Below, in pieces: positions 16,536-27,100 of a stretch of 64,000 nucleotides of DNA. Origin of the DNA: Chryseobacterium rhizosphaerae (GTDB lineage: Bacteria > Bacteroidota > Bacteroidia > Flavobacteriales > Weeksellaceae); NCBI RefSeq assembly GCF_003385455.1, contig NZ_QNUF01000009.1:62001-126000 (forward strand). Reading direction: 5' to 3'. A program made the position numbers and the translations under genes. The notes below the pieces were generated by a model. That model was given only the letters and a program-made list of their open reading frames with translations, did no database searches and had not been told where the DNA came from. The stretch's first letter is position 1, and each line of letters opens with the position of its first letter.

Positions 16536-16805
16536 ATGTACTTAACAACAGAAAAAAAAGCAGAAATTTTCGCAAAACATGGAAAATCTGCACAAGACAC
16601 AGGAAGCGCTGAAGGACAAGTGGCTCTTTTTACATTTAGAATCAATCACTTATCTCAGCATTTGAAGGCTAATCGTCATGACTTCAATACTGAAAGATCT
16701 TTGGTGAAATTGGTAGGTAAAAGAAAAAGCTTATTGGATTATCTTAAGAAAAAAGATATTACAAGATACAGAGCTATCATTGCTGAACTAGGTTTAAGAA
16801 AATAA
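16536..16805 (+). CDS. rpsO: 30S ribosomal protein S15
   Basis: An 89-residue protein of the usual S15 length, with the conserved core GSAEGQVALFTFRINHLSQH, NRHDFNTERSLVKLVGKRK and LLDYLKKKDITRYRAIIAEL. S15 binds 16S rRNA early in small-subunit assembly. It has its own promoter and terminator. In many bacteria rpsO lies next to pnp; here pnp is about 4.7 kb away. Confidence 0.97.
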   Translation: MYLTTEKKAEIFAKHGKSAQDTGSAEGQVALFTFRINHLSQHLKANRHDFNTERSLVKLVGKRKSLLDYLKKKDITRYRAIIAELGLRK

Positions 16806-16828
16806 TCTGTAAAGATTTTCAACAAAAA

Positions 16829-16858
16829 AAGCAACTTCGAAAGAGGTTGTTTTTTTTT
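16829..16858 (+). terminator. rpsO terminator
   Basis: A stem GCAACTTC/GAGGTTGT (with one wobble) around a GAAA loop at 16831-16850, followed by a long T-run. Confidence 0.85.
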
Positions 16859-16915
16859 GTTTGGTGTCAAAAAATGTATTGAAAGAATAATCCTGCAAAA
16901 CACATGAGCAGAGGT

Positions 16916-17878
16916 AAGAATTCCCCTCCTCCGGAGGGGTGGCGAAAATTCAAAGAATTTTTGACGGGGTGGTCAACACTACCATTTTTATCCTAAAGTT
17001 ATTCAACAGTCTGTTGGTCATTCCGTAGGAATCTCTACATCGTATTTTTCTTTACATCATTTAGATTTCTGCGGAATGCCAAAGGTAGGCTTTAACCACA
17101 AATTAAAGATTTGACGTCGCCAAAAGCACAGAATTTTCAAACACTTAAGTTTATTTTAGGTGACAATCTTTGTGCATAAGAAGTACACCTAAGTTTTGAA
17201 AATCCGCTATTTTCACCGATATTACAATGGAAGAGGTAACATTCCCCTCCTCCGGAGGGGTGGCGAAAATTCAAAGAATTTTTGACGGGGTGGTCAACAC
17301 TACCATTTTTTTATCCTAAAGTTATTCAACAGTCTGTTTGTCATTCCGTAGGAATCTCTACATCGTATTTTTCTTTACATCATTTAGATTCCTGCGGAAT
17401 GACAAAGGTTAGGCTTTAACCACAAATCAAAGATTTGACGTCGCCAAAAGCACAGAATTTTTAAACACTTAAGTTTATTTTAGGTGACAATCTTTGTGCA
17501 TAAGAAGTACACCTAAGTTTTGAAAATCCGCTATTTTCACCGATATTACAATGGAAGAGGTAACATTCCCCTCCTCCGGAGGGGTGGCGAAAATTCAAAG
17601 AATTTTTGACGGGGTGGTCAACACTACCACTTTTTTATCCTAAAGTTATTCAACAGTCTGTTTGTCATTCCGTAGGAATCTCTACAACCTATTTTTCTTT
17701 ACATCATTTAGATTCCTGTGGAATGACAAAGATTTGACGTCGCCAAAAGGCACAGAATTTTTAAACACTTAAGTTTATTTTAAGTGACAATCTTTGTGCA
17801 TACGAGGTACACTTAGGTTTTTCAAAATCTACGATTTTTATGGATATCACGATGAATATATATTACGAAGGAGTCCTA
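16916..17878. repeat. Intergenic repeat family 1, three tandem copies (period 321-324 bp)
   Basis: Three tandem units between rpsO and the DUF4260 gene, in the opposite orientation to the 11.7 kb locus. CCCCTCC-type block starts recur at 16923, 17244 and 17568. Each unit has CCTCCGGAGG, GGTGGCGAAAATTC, TTTGACGGGGTGG, an inverted pair around GTCATTCCGTAGGAATC and GATTCCTGCGGAATGAC, then GACGTCGCCAAAAG and AAGTACACCTAAGTTTTG. The third unit diverges at its end. No gene is present. Confidence 0.92.
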
Positions 17879-17889
17879 AAAATTAACCT

Positions 17890-18249
17890 TTAGTCAGATT
17901 TCTTCCCGATTTTCCCCAAATGTGTATTCTGAAAACTATCCGGATATTTCAATCCATAACCTAATATCCTGTCGAAGGCAGAATGTGAAAATAAAATAGC
18001 TCCAATCATCTGCAAATAGGGAAGTGCTAATACTGTTCCTGCCAGATATACCATAATAGCAATACCCAAATGATGGAACAGATTGTAGAAAAAGGCGCCA
18101 ACTTTATTGTTTACAGCATATCCCAGCATAGAAATATCCGGTGCCAGAAATAATCCTATAAACCACCACCAGGAATATTCTGTTCGGGCAAAAGCAAGTA
18201 TTCCTAATACTAAAAATGCCATATTTTCAAGCTTTAACTGTATTTTCAT
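17890..18249 (-). CDS. DUF4260 family membrane protein
   Basis: A 119-residue protein with about four hydrophobic segments and the family blocks SWWWFIGLFLAPDISMLGY, FYNLFHHLGIAI and GAILFSHSAFDRILGYGLKY. The His and Asp residues are conserved in the family, and the function is unknown. Located in the inner membrane. It stands alone next to the repeat array. Confidence 0.85.
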   Translation of the reverse strand: MKIQLKLENMAFLVLGILAFARTEYSWWWFIGLFLAPDISMLGYAVNNKVGAFFYNLFHHLGIAIMVYLAGTVLALPYLQMIGAILFSHSAFDRILGYGLKYPDSFQNTHLGKIGKKSD

Positions 18250-18319
18250 GGAAGTAAAATATATAAGATAGGTATCCTTTTTCTGAAGAACGTTACATGC
18301 TGAGATTGAACCAAAAATA

Positions 18320-18349
18320 AAGCGAAATATCCCAGGATATTTCGCTTTT
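18320..18349 (-). terminator. Terminator after the FucP-like transporter gene
   Basis: AGCGAAATATCC and GGATATTTCGCT form a perfect stem around CA at 18321-18346, 22 bases after the stop on the minus strand. Confidence 0.8.
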
Positions 18350-18370
18350 ATAGTTGAAAATAATTAATCT

Positions 18371-19792
18371 TTAATGACCGGATTTAGCTTCAGTGGTTTC
18401 TACGTGTCCTAAAAATTTAGTACAATAAGCACCAAAGATCAGGATCACCAGATAGCAGAATACAGGAATAATAAATGAATGCTGCACCCCGAATTGATCT
18501 GCAAGATATCCCTGGAAAATAGGAACAATAGCGCCTCCTAAGATGGCCATTACAACAAGAGATGACCCCTGGCTGGTGTATTTTCCTAATCCGGAAATAG
18601 CCAATGTGTAAATATTGGAGAACATAATGGAATTGAAGATACCAATTCCTAAGATACTGTACATGGCCATTTCACCATGATTTACCATGGCAGAAATAAG
18701 CAATACTACGTTGATAGCCGCAAAAATAGATAGTGTTCTTGCCGGAGCTGATTTACCAATAAAGAAAGCTATAAAATTAAGTACGATAAATACCAGGAAA
18801 AAGCTGATCTGGGAAAAGCTAAGATCCACAATACTGAAAATAACAAGGAAAACAGCTCCTGCTGCCCCAAGCATATAGATGGCTTTTTTTCCCTGACTTA
18901 AGGATTGGTTTAAAGAAATAGCCCCCAGGAAACGGCCAATCATAGCACCTCCCCAATAAAGAGAGAGATAATTTTTACTGATGATCTCATTGAAGCCCAT
19001 AATCTGAGGCTGTTCCAAAAAGCTGATGATAAAACTTCCTACGGCAACTTCACCTCCTACATAGCAGAACATGGCAAAAACTCCAAACTTCAAATGATTA
19101 AACTGGAGAGCTCCCAGCCCTTTTTCAATTTCTTCTTCCTGGGTCTGGAAAGAGGGTAATTTTACTCTTGAAATAAGTAAAGCAACAAGTAAAAGGATAC
19201 CCGCAAAGATCAGATAAGGAATTCTGGTTGCCACTGCACTGAACGAACCATCCGCTGCAGAGAAAAATTCAAATATCAAGTGTCCTCCTAACACAGGAGC
19301 AATTGTTGTCCCGAAGGCATTGAATGCCTGAGTCATATTCAGACGGCTGGATGCCGATTCTTCACTACCAAGTAAAGAAACATAAGCATTGGCCGTGATT
19401 TGTAATACAGTAAATCCTAATCCCAGGATAAATAAAGCCCCCAAAAAGAGAGGATAATAAGAAAAAGTAGCCGCCGGATAAAATAATATACATCCGAAAG
19501 CCGCAAGGAAAATACCGAATAGGATTCCTTTTTTATACCCTGCTTTATTAATAGGATCTCCTTTGTAGATAGAAATCAGAAAATAAATCAGTGATCCGAT
19601 AAAGTAAGCTCCGAAGAAACAGAACTGTACCAGCATGGACTCGAAAAAGGTAAGTTTAAAAAGTTGTTTCAGATAAGGGATCAGGATATCATTCATACAG
19701 GTAATGAATCCCCACATAAAAAAAAGCAGGGTGATGGTAATCAACGGAACCGTAAAATTCCTGCTTTGTAGTTGTACTTCTTTATTATTCAT
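18371..19792 (-). CDS. FucP-type sugar:H+ symporter (MFS)
   Basis: A 473-residue, 12-helix protein. The start is taken at ATG 19792 (MNNKEVQLQS). The family signature LFFMWGFITCMNDILIPYLK (helix 1) is present, then FFGAYFIGSLIYFLISI, GLGFTVLQITANAYVSLLG and SRLNMTQAFNAFGTTIAPVLG. This is the FucP/GluP branch (fucose, glucose, galactose or GlcNAc); the substrate is not decidable, and nagB is not adjacent. Inner membrane. A good promoter lies about 100 bases upstream; a short palindrome AGAGCTT-TG-AAGCTCT (19814-19829) in the leader might be an operator. Confidence 0.9.
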   Translation of the reverse strand: MNNKEVQLQSRNFTVPLITITLLFFMWGFITCMNDILIPYLKQLFKLTFFESMLVQFCFFGAYFIGSLIYFLISIYKGDPINKAGYKKGILFGIFLAAFGCILFYPAATFSYYPLFLGALFILGLGFTVLQITANAYVSLLGSEESASSRLNMTQAFNAFGTTIAPVLGGHLIFEFFSAADGSFSAVATRIPYLIFAGILLLVALLISRVKLPSFQTQEEEIEKGLGALQFNHLKFGVFAMFCYVGGEVAVGSFIISFLEQPQIMGFNEIISKNYLSLYWGGAMIGRFLGAISLNQSLSQGKKAIYMLGAAGAVFLVIFSIVDLSFSQISFFLVFIVLNFIAFFIGKSAPARTLSIFAAINVVLLISAMVNHGEMAMYSILGIGIFNSIMFSNIYTLAISGLGKYTSQGSSLVVMAILGGAIVPIFQGYLADQFGVQHSFIIPVFCYLVILIFGAYCTKFLGHVETTEAKSGH

Positions 19793-19892
19793 AAACATTT
19801 ATTTAATATAGAAAGAGCTTTGAAGCTCTGTCATTTGGAAAGGATTGATCCTTGTTTTTTGCCTACAGCATTTTAATTTTTGTGAAGTAGGG

Positions 19893-19923
19893 CAAATATA
19901 GGGATCAGCCTATATTTCTGCAA
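19893..19923 (-). promoter_or_regulatory. Promoter of the FucP-like gene (-33 TTG, -7 TATATTTG)
   Basis: TATATTTG (minus strand, 19893-19900) and TTG (19921-19923) are separated by 20 bases, matching the Bacteroidota consensus. Confidence 0.7.
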
Positions 19924-20024
19924 TGATTTTACTATTTTTTATAATGAGATATATACTTTAGGAACGATAAAAATACTATTTTCTTTTTTTGGGACAATAA
20001 AAAATTAAAGAATCCTATACAAAA

Positions 20025-20054
20025 TAAAAAAAACAGCCCCCAAAGAGGCTGTTT
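20025..20054 (-). terminator. Terminator after the beta-helix protein gene
   Basis: AACAGCC (20032-20038) pairs with GGCTGTT (20047-20053); an eight-base T-run follows on the minus strand. Confidence 0.85.
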
Positions 20055-20076
20055 ACTATGATTGATAAAGGATCAA

Positions 20077-21291
20077 TTAGCTTTCTAAACTTGACTGATG
20101 CATATCGTTATTGAGTAAATAGAATTTTGACGGATCTCCCATGTATAAAATATTTTTGGAAGATGCAGAGGGAATATAGGTGGCAGAATGACCGAAAGAA
20201 TTACTTAATGAGCTCATGTGTACCTGGTCATTAGATAAATTATTTACAACCACATCACTTACCCGACCTATGATGCTTTTATTAAACGTATTGGAAATTA
20301 ATGATAAAGCGGTCATTGAAGAAGTCTCAAAATAGATATCGTGGTTGGTGTTGCCTTCAAAGTAATTATTAATCAAACTTAGGGCTTCACGGCCATTATA
20401 ACCAGCAAATGTAAATTGGAGACCTACTCCGACATTACCTTCAAAACCACAGGAATCAAATTTTACTGCGTGTCCGGAAATAATGACAGCTCCAAACTTA
20501 ACATTGCCTAAAAAAGTACAGTTTTGAAAATTAAGCAGATTGGGATAAGTGAATCCTTCAGGATTTTTCGTTCTCTCATTGTACATCCCATAATTACAGT
20601 ATTTAGAAATTAAAAAAGAAATCTGGGCATTGCAGACATTAACTAATTGGAAACCGATATCATAATTTGAAATCTCAATATTGTTAACCTCTGCCCCAAT
20701 GAAATTCTGAATCAGTAACCCAACTCCATATCTGGTTTCTCCTTCTGGTTTCGTGATGGTAAGGTCGCTGACAGAAAAATAAGGTGGTCTAGAAGGATCT
20801 GAAGGCCCTTTGATGAATAATGGAACAGAGGTAGGTCCGTAATTTTTAATAACCGAATTTCCTAATCCTTTCCCAATGATACGGATACGGTTTTTAACTG
20901 TTCCCTGCCACGAAAAATCTAAGAGAAGCCCCTGTGTTGTTTTCATGATTCCGGCTGGAAGTAGAATATTAAGCCCCAATTTGCATGCCGCATTGAAGGC
21001 TGCCTGTAATGCAGAGGTGTCATCGTTGATATCATCAGCTTTTACTCCAAATATTCTCACATCCAGATCTCCTGCTGTCACGTCAGTTCTTACATAATAA
21101 AAAGGATTTCCGCCAACCATTTTCTTTCTATAGATAATATGGTCTACCTTGGTGTCATCCATTGCAGTTCCATCTATCCATGAGGTGATGCGTTTGAAAT
21201 TAACATCTTCATTGGTCTGGCTGTCCACCAACTGTACCAGATTGTCAGTATTAGAATTGCTTGCCGAGAAAAATACATCAGTAAAAATCAT
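20077..21291 (-). CDS. Pectate-lyase-superfamily right-handed beta-helix protein
   Basis: A 404-residue protein if started at ATG 21291 (MIFTDVFFSASNSNTDNLVQ); the longer frame from 21369 adds 26 unlikely residues. The block LDVRIFGVKADDINDDTSAL followed by QAAFNAACKLG is the start of the Pectate_lyase_3 beta-helix, and later parts show parallel coils (NCTFLGNVKFGAVIISG, SLINNYFEGNTNHDIYF). No signal peptide. Phage tailspikes and some glycan-binding proteins have this layout of a short N-terminal adaptor and a helix, so it could be prophage- or surface-derived. Catalytic residues cannot be assigned. Confidence 0.75.
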   Translation of the reverse strand: MIFTDVFFSASNSNTDNLVQLVDSQTNEDVNFKRITSWIDGTAMDDTKVDHIIYRKKMVGGNPFYYVRTDVTAGDLDVRIFGVKADDINDDTSALQAAFNAACKLGLNILLPAGIMKTTQGLLLDFSWQGTVKNRIRIIGKGLGNSVIKNYGPTSVPLFIKGPSDPSRPPYFSVSDLTITKPEGETRYGVGLLIQNFIGAEVNNIEISNYDIGFQLVNVCNAQISFLISKYCNYGMYNERTKNPEGFTYPNLLNFQNCTFLGNVKFGAVIISGHAVKFDSCGFEGNVGVGLQFTFAGYNGREALSLINNYFEGNTNHDIYFETSSMTALSLISNTFNKSIIGRVSDVVVNNLSNDQVHMSSLSNSFGHSATYIPSASSKNILYMGDPSKFYLLNNDMHQSSLES

Positions 21292-21370
21292 AATTTTGTT
21301 TTTAAGGTTAATATAACAGATAAGATTCCAACAGGAATTTTTAAGTCTGAAGCAAAAGTAATTAGTCACA

Positions 21371-21387
21371 ACGTCAAGACTTGACGT
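21371..21387. promoter_or_regulatory. Perfect dyad ACGTCAAG-A-CTTGACGT between divergent genes
   Basis: An 8-bp perfect inverted repeat with one central base lies between the beta-helix gene and pnp. It looks like an operator for a dimeric regulator; the target gene is not known. Confidence 0.5.
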
Positions 21388-21430
21388 GTTATTTATTCAT
21401 TTGAAAATTTAATATTTCATTATTATATAG

Positions 21431-21438
21431 TACCTTTG
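21431..21438 (+). promoter_or_regulatory. -7 box for pnp (TACCTTTG)
   Basis: TACCTTTG fits TAnnTTTG, 68 bases before the pnp ATG. No -33 TTG at the ideal distance. Confidence 0.6.
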
Positions 21439-21505
21439 CAGACGAAAATTTAAAGAGTTTAAATATTAATTCATACTCAATACGGAGTATTAAGAAGACA
21501 AATTT

Positions 21506-23767
21506 ATGAGTATACCTCAAGCGTTTACAGAGCTGATTACTCTTGCTGATGGCAGAGAAATCACTATTGAAACAGGGAAATTGGCTAAGCAGGCTGATGG
21601 ATCTGTGGTAGTAAAAATGGGTGGAACAATGCTTTTAGCAACTGTTGTAGCCAATAAAGAAGCAAATCCTGGTGTAGATTTTTTACCATTAACAGTAGAT
21701 TATAGAGAAAAATTCTATGCAGGTGGAAGAATTCCTGGAAATTTCTTCCGTAGAGAAGCAAGACCTTCAGATCAGGAAATTTTAACAATGCGTTTAGTAG
21801 ACAGAGTACTACGTCCGCTTTTCCCTGAAGATTTCCACGCTGAAGTTCAGGTAATGATTTCTTTAATTTCTTATGATGGAAAAACTATTCCTGATGATTT
21901 AGCTGGTTTAGCAGCTTCTGCAGCTATTGCTATTACTGATATTCCTTTCAACGGACCAATGTCTGAAGTAAGAGTGGTAAGATTCGACGGAAAACTTTCT
22001 ATCAACCCAAGTTATGAAGAACTGAAGAGTTCTGAATTGGATATCATGGTTGGAGCTACAAAAGACTCAATCGTAATGGTAGAAGGGGAGATGAAGGAAA
22101 TTTCTGAGCAGGAAATGTTAGAAGCTATTAATTTTGGTCATGCTGAAATTAAAAAGCAAATTGAAGCTCAGGAAAGATTAGCAGAAAAAGTAGGAAAAGC
22201 TTTCCCAAAAAGAGAATATTCTCACGAAAATCACGATGAAGAAATTCGTGAAAAAGTTTGGAAAGAAACTTACGATAAAGTATATGAGGTGGCAAGAACT
22301 CCATCTGGTAAAGAAGAGAGAGGAGAAAAATTCAAAGCACTTCGTGAAGAATTCCTTGCTCAATATGCAGATGATGCAGAAGAATTAGAAAGAGTAACTC
22401 CTTTCGTAAAAGTATATTATCATGATGTAGAGAAAGAAGCAATGCGTCAGATGATCCTTGAAGACAATATCCGTCTTGACGGTCGTGATCCTCAGACGAT
22501 CCGTCCGATCTGGTCAGAAATTGACTACCTTCCGGGAGCTCATGGTTCTGCAGTGTTTACAAGAGGTGAAACTCAGTCTTTAACAGCAGTAACGTTAGGT
22601 TCTGTAAAAGATGCAAACATGGTAGACAGCGTAATCACGCAACACGACGAAAAATTCTTTTTACATTATAACTTCCCTCCATTCTCTACAGGAGAAGCAA
22701 GACCTTTAAGAGGAACTTCAAGAAGAGAAGTAGGACACGGTAACCTTGCTCAAAGAGCATTACAGGCAGTTATTCCTGAAGAAAATCCATATACCATCAG
22801 AATTGTTTCTGATATCTTAGAATCAAACGGTTCGTCTTCAATGGCAACAGTTTGTGCAGGAACATTGGCATTAATGGATGCAGGGGTAAAGATTACAAAA
22901 CCTGTTTCCGGTATTGCAATGGGATTGATCACAGATGCAAAATCAGGTAAATTTACTGTACTTTCTGATATCTTAGGAGATGAAGATCACCTTGGAGATA
23001 TGGACTTCAAAGTAACAGGTACTGCAGACGGTATCACTGCTTGTCAGATGGATATCAAAATTCAGGGTCTTTCTATGGATATCATGGAAAAAGCTTTGAT
23101 GCAGGCTAAAGACGGAAGATTACATATCTTAAATAAAATTACTGAAACTATTTCTGAGCCAAGAGCAGATGTGAAACCACACGCTCCGAAAATGGTGGTA
23201 ATGGAGATCTCTAAAGACTTCATTGGTGCTGTAATCGGGCCTGGAGGAAAAATCATTCAGCAAATGCAGAAAGATACGGATACGGTTATCGCTATTGAAG
23301 AAGTAGGAGAAATCGGACGTATCGAGATCGCAGGAACAGACAGAGAGAAAATCAATGCTGCTGTGGCTAAGATCAACGAAATTACTTTCGTACCGGTTGT
23401 AGGTGAAGTATACAATGGAAAAGTAGTAAAAGTAATGGATTTCGGTGCTTTCGTAGCTATTGCGAAAGGTACAGAAGGTCTTCTTCACATTTCTGAAATC
23501 GAATGGGCTCGTTTAGACAAAGTTCCATATGCGGAAGGAGATGAAGTGGAAGTGAAATTTATGGGTTATGATGACCGTAAGAAAATGAAACTTTCCCGTA
23601 AAGTTCTTTTACCAAGACCTGCAAGACCAGAGGGTAAACCAAGACCGGAAGGACAAGGTAGACCAGAGGGGCAAGGTAGACCGGAAGGAAGACCAAGACC
23701 AGAAGGACAAGGAAGACCACAAGGTGATGCTCCTGTAGAAAACCAGACTCCTTCAACAGAAGCTTAA
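21506..23767 (+). CDS. pnp: Polyribonucleotide nucleotidyltransferase (PNPase)
   Basis: A 753-residue protein with two RNase PH domains ([40 protein letters not shown]; then [14 protein letters not shown] and [20 protein letters not shown]), an alpha-helical linker, KH domain ([20 protein letters not shown]) and S1 domain ([20 protein letters not shown]). It phosphorolyses RNA 3'-5' as a trimer. After S1 a low-complexity tail of RPEGQGR-type repeats (about residues 705-740) is added; such Arg/Gly/Pro tails occur in Bacteroidota PNPases and may bind RNA. Confidence 0.97.
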   Translation: MSIPQAFTELITLADGREITIETGKLAKQADGSVVVKMGGTMLLATVVANKEANPGVDFLPLTVDYREKFYAGGRIPGNFFRREARPSDQEILTMRLVDRVLRPLFPEDFHAEVQVMISLISYDGKTIPDDLAGLAASAAIAITDIPFNGPMSEVRVVRFDGKLSINPSYEELKSSELDIMVGATKDSIVMVEGEMKEISEQEMLEAINFGHAEIKKQIEAQERLAEKVGKAFPKREYSHENHDEEIREKVWKETYDKVYEVARTPSGKEERGEKFKALREEFLAQYADDAEELERVTPFVKVYYHDVEKEAMRQMILEDNIRLDGRDPQTIRPIWSEIDYLPGAHGSAVFTRGETQSLTAVTLGSVKDANMVDSVITQHDEKFFLHYNFPPFSTGEARPLRGTSRREVGHGNLAQRALQAVIPEENPYTIRIVSDILESNGSSSMATVCAGTLALMDAGVKITKPVSGIAMGLITDAKSGKFTVLSDILGDEDHLGDMDFKVTGTADGITACQMDIKIQGLSMDIMEKALMQAKDGRLHILNKITETISEPRADVKPHAPKMVVMEISKDFIGAVIGPGGKIIQQMQKDTDTVIAIEEVGEIGRIEIAGTDREKINAAVAKINEITFVPVVGEVYNGKVVKVMDFGAFVAIAKGTEGLLHISEIEWARLDKVPYAEGDEVEVKFMGYDDRKKMKLSRKVLLPRPARPEGKPRPEGQGRPEGQGRPEGRPRPEGQGRPQGDAPVENQTPSTEA

Positions 23768-23788
23768 GATATATTTCTTAGATATAAA

Positions 23789-23815
23789 AAGATCCCTCAA
23801 TTTGAGGGATCTTTT
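23789..23815 (+). terminator. pnp terminator
   Basis: AAGATCCCTCAA pairs with TTGAGGGATCTT around a short loop, followed by TTTGCTTT. Confidence 0.85.
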
Positions 23816-24113
23816 GCTTTGTATAGACATTGTTATACCTGCTGTGTTTATTGGAATTCAGTGTATGCTGCAAATTTTCAAGGCGGAAGAATATGGAATA
23901 TTTACAGCTAATATGCTGTATTTAAATGCACAAATAAATAATTTGTAACAGTATTCAATTTTATCGCAGGTAAAATCATTGTGTCTTAAAACAGTCTTTT
24001 ATCCTATATTCCTTGCGTCTTTGTGTAGTGTAGCCCAAGCGTTAGATTCCTCGCATCACCAAAGATTAGTTAACATACATTTTTGAAAGAGAATTCCAGC
24101 GTACTCTTGTTTT
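23816..24113. other. Gene-free stretch between pnp and the M1 fusion
   Basis: I see no gene, structured RNA or repeat unit here; the short stretch CCTTGCGTCTTTGTGTAG is not clearly part of either repeat family. Confidence 0.6.
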
Positions 24114-27100
24114 TTATATAGTTTTAAATAATAGATCAATCTGTTTTTTCAAATGTTCATTGGGGGCTACTTTATAAAACTCATTGATAAGATCCATTGA
24201 AGTAGGTTTTTTAGGATAGCTGTTATTTTTTAAAAAGTTGTGTAGGGCTGCATTCACCTTTTCTTCACCTATCAGGTCACTTAGCTTTACCATGGCAACT
24301 GCACCTTTAGAATAAGATATGTGAGCTGCATCTCCGGTCGCTTTATAGATGGGGATATTTTCAAACAGTCCTTTTTCATTATCATAGATCTGCTGATGAA
24401 CATGGATCCTTTTCATCATCTCTGCTTTACCATGCATTTTTTTGTAGAGCATCATTTCGGTGTACATGGCAAGAGTTTCAGTAAGCATGACAGCACCTTC
24501 TCTGTCATCAGGATTGATCTGGCTGTTTCCCCACCACAGATGGGAAAGTTCGTGTCCTGCAAGTTCGTTGATAACATCCTGATGCTGGTCAGCGTGGATA
24601 TTGGCGTGAAAAACCATATCCTCAGGCATAAAAACAGAGGATGGATAGGCTGTAGCAGCAAAACCCCTGGTAAAAGACGAAACTTCTGCAAAATTGATGG
24701 TTTTAAAAGGATACTTTCCAAAATTCTGCTGACAGTAATCCAAAGTAATTATACTGTTTTTCAGAAGATGATCTACATTTTCAAAATGTTTCGGATGATA
24801 AAAAATATTGATACTAATTCCTTTGTAATGGATACTTTTTATCTGATATTCTGCTGAAGAAACAGCAAACCTGAAAGGAATGTTTTCTGCTTTATATTGA
24901 AAATAATTACGGCCTGCTTTTGCCCATTTCTTTACCAAATCTCCGGTTCCTATAGCGGTTTGATCCTTCTCCGTAGAAACGGTCATGTCCAGATTGATAA
25001 AATCTTTTTTGGATACACCCGGAGCTTCCGGATTTTTCAATGCAGCCAGTTTCCCAAGATGGTTGTCTTGCCGTATTTTCAGATCTTCAATTTCATTATC
25101 TTTCTGATAGCCTACCGACGGGAAATATCTGCTGATCCTCATGAATGAACCATTTTCTATAATCGCATTGAATGACTGATGACCATTGACGGCCACCCAT
25201 TGGTAAGACAGTGTAAAATCAAGAACTGCTGTTTCATTAGGCTGCATGGTCTGTCTCAGTATTATTTCAGTATTATTTTCAGTGATTTTCATAGCTTCGG
25301 AACCTGATTTTAAAACTGCATTTTCCAGTTTTAAATCATGATTGAAATTAATCAGTACTTTGCTGATAGGTTGGCTGGTTTGGTTTTTTAGAATGTATTT
25401 TCCAATGATCTGATATGAATTTTTTGAGGGATGCAGTTGGATTTCCGTAGTAATATCCGTGATATCAGGCTGTGGAAGATGTTCATACTTGTTGAAATTT
25501 TTTTCATACTGTACCGAGTTTGAAATTTCTTTATCCTTCTCTTTGGGAGGATAGCCCTTCATAAAATAGGTCCCTGCATATATTCCTGAGAAAAGGACAA
25601 TAGAAGTGAAAATGACCTGGCCGGGTACTGTTTTTTTCAATTGAATCCACTGATTGAGCATCCATAAGGTAGCCATTACACCCATTCCGAATAAAAGCCT
25701 TTGTGCAAAAGCTAATTCATAAATTCCATAGCCATTGAAATCACTGTAAGTACCTTTAAAATCTGAAAATATTCTGAAAAGAGGGTACGTCAGTATTTTT
25801 CCGGAAACCGGACCTGCCAATATAAAAACCACAAGAACAGATACTCCCAACGCTACAAATTTATTCCTGATGGTATCATTAATAAGAAGAATAAGGCAGG
25901 AAAAAAGAATTAAGGGAAATGTATTGAAAAGAAAGACCGGTAGATAAGCATGCCAGTCGATATGGAAATACTGATAGGCAGCCTGGAAAATGATTCCCTG
26001 AATAATCAAAATTCCTGTAAAGAAAACTAACAGAAAACTGATGGAAAGAAGATGTCCCAGCAGCTTATTTTTGGAATAAAAAGTAGTGTTTTCAATCAAA
26101 AAGAACCATGAGGAACGGCTTCTCCAGTAAAGATCATTAATGAAATAGGCAGAAATAAGCAGTCCGAACAGTGGAAAGTTCTCTGAAATGGTAGTGGCCA
26201 TAAGCCCGGAACCGGCATATTTTTGGGGAAGGCGTATTCCTTTCTCTATTTCGGCATACATTTCCATCCCGACAAAGAATAGTAAAAGGATGGATACAGC
26301 CGGAACGGTTATGCTTTTAAACAGATAAATTATATCAATCCGGGCAAAGGACAACGTTGCCTTAACAGAAGCTGTTTTTCCAAAATTGGGCAAAACGGAA
26401 GAATATTGTAAGGCTAATGTCTTATGGGGCGAATCAGGCTCTCTGACCGTCTTTTTTGCCTTGTGCTTAGAAATTTTTGAGAAAGAAAATAACCTGAGGC
26501 TAAGAAATAGAAAACCTATGGATATGATAAGAAATGACAGTCTGTTGAGGAGTAAATATCCCGTAAAGGATACCAACTGTGTGTTTTTCTGATGGACTGT
26601 AAAGGTCCGGGCTTCCAGAAAGTAAGAGGAAAGACCAAACGGATCCAGCCATGCAGAAATCTGCTGTGCTTCCAAAGACTGGGGAATACTTCCTGCCATA
26701 AATGGTGAATTGGAAAACAATAAAACAATCATATAAAATACGTACAGAAACAACCCTCCAATCACAACAATCAGTTTTTTCCGGAGACTAAGAGATATCA
26801 AAAACAGAAAACTGCATATCAGAAGGCTGTTGATAAATCCGAAGATAAATAATGGGTAGAGATAATACCCTATATTGAATTCATTCTGCATTTCACTTCC
26901 CGTACGCAGCATCTGACCTGTAAGGAAACCGGTCATTAGGAAACAGAAACTTAAAAAAGTCTGTAAAAAGTAGGTTAGAAATTTACCCTTAAGATAGGTG
27001 GATTTTGATATTGGGAAAGAAAAGAGAACAAGGTCGAATTTTGTATCCCAATCTCTAAAAAGCAGCTGTAATGCATAAACGGTGGCAAAGAAAATAATAG

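Noticed and set aside
16916..17878. Possible CRISPR array (tandem repeats)
   Set aside because: Period of 321-324 bp with fully repeated units and no short spacers; no cas genes.
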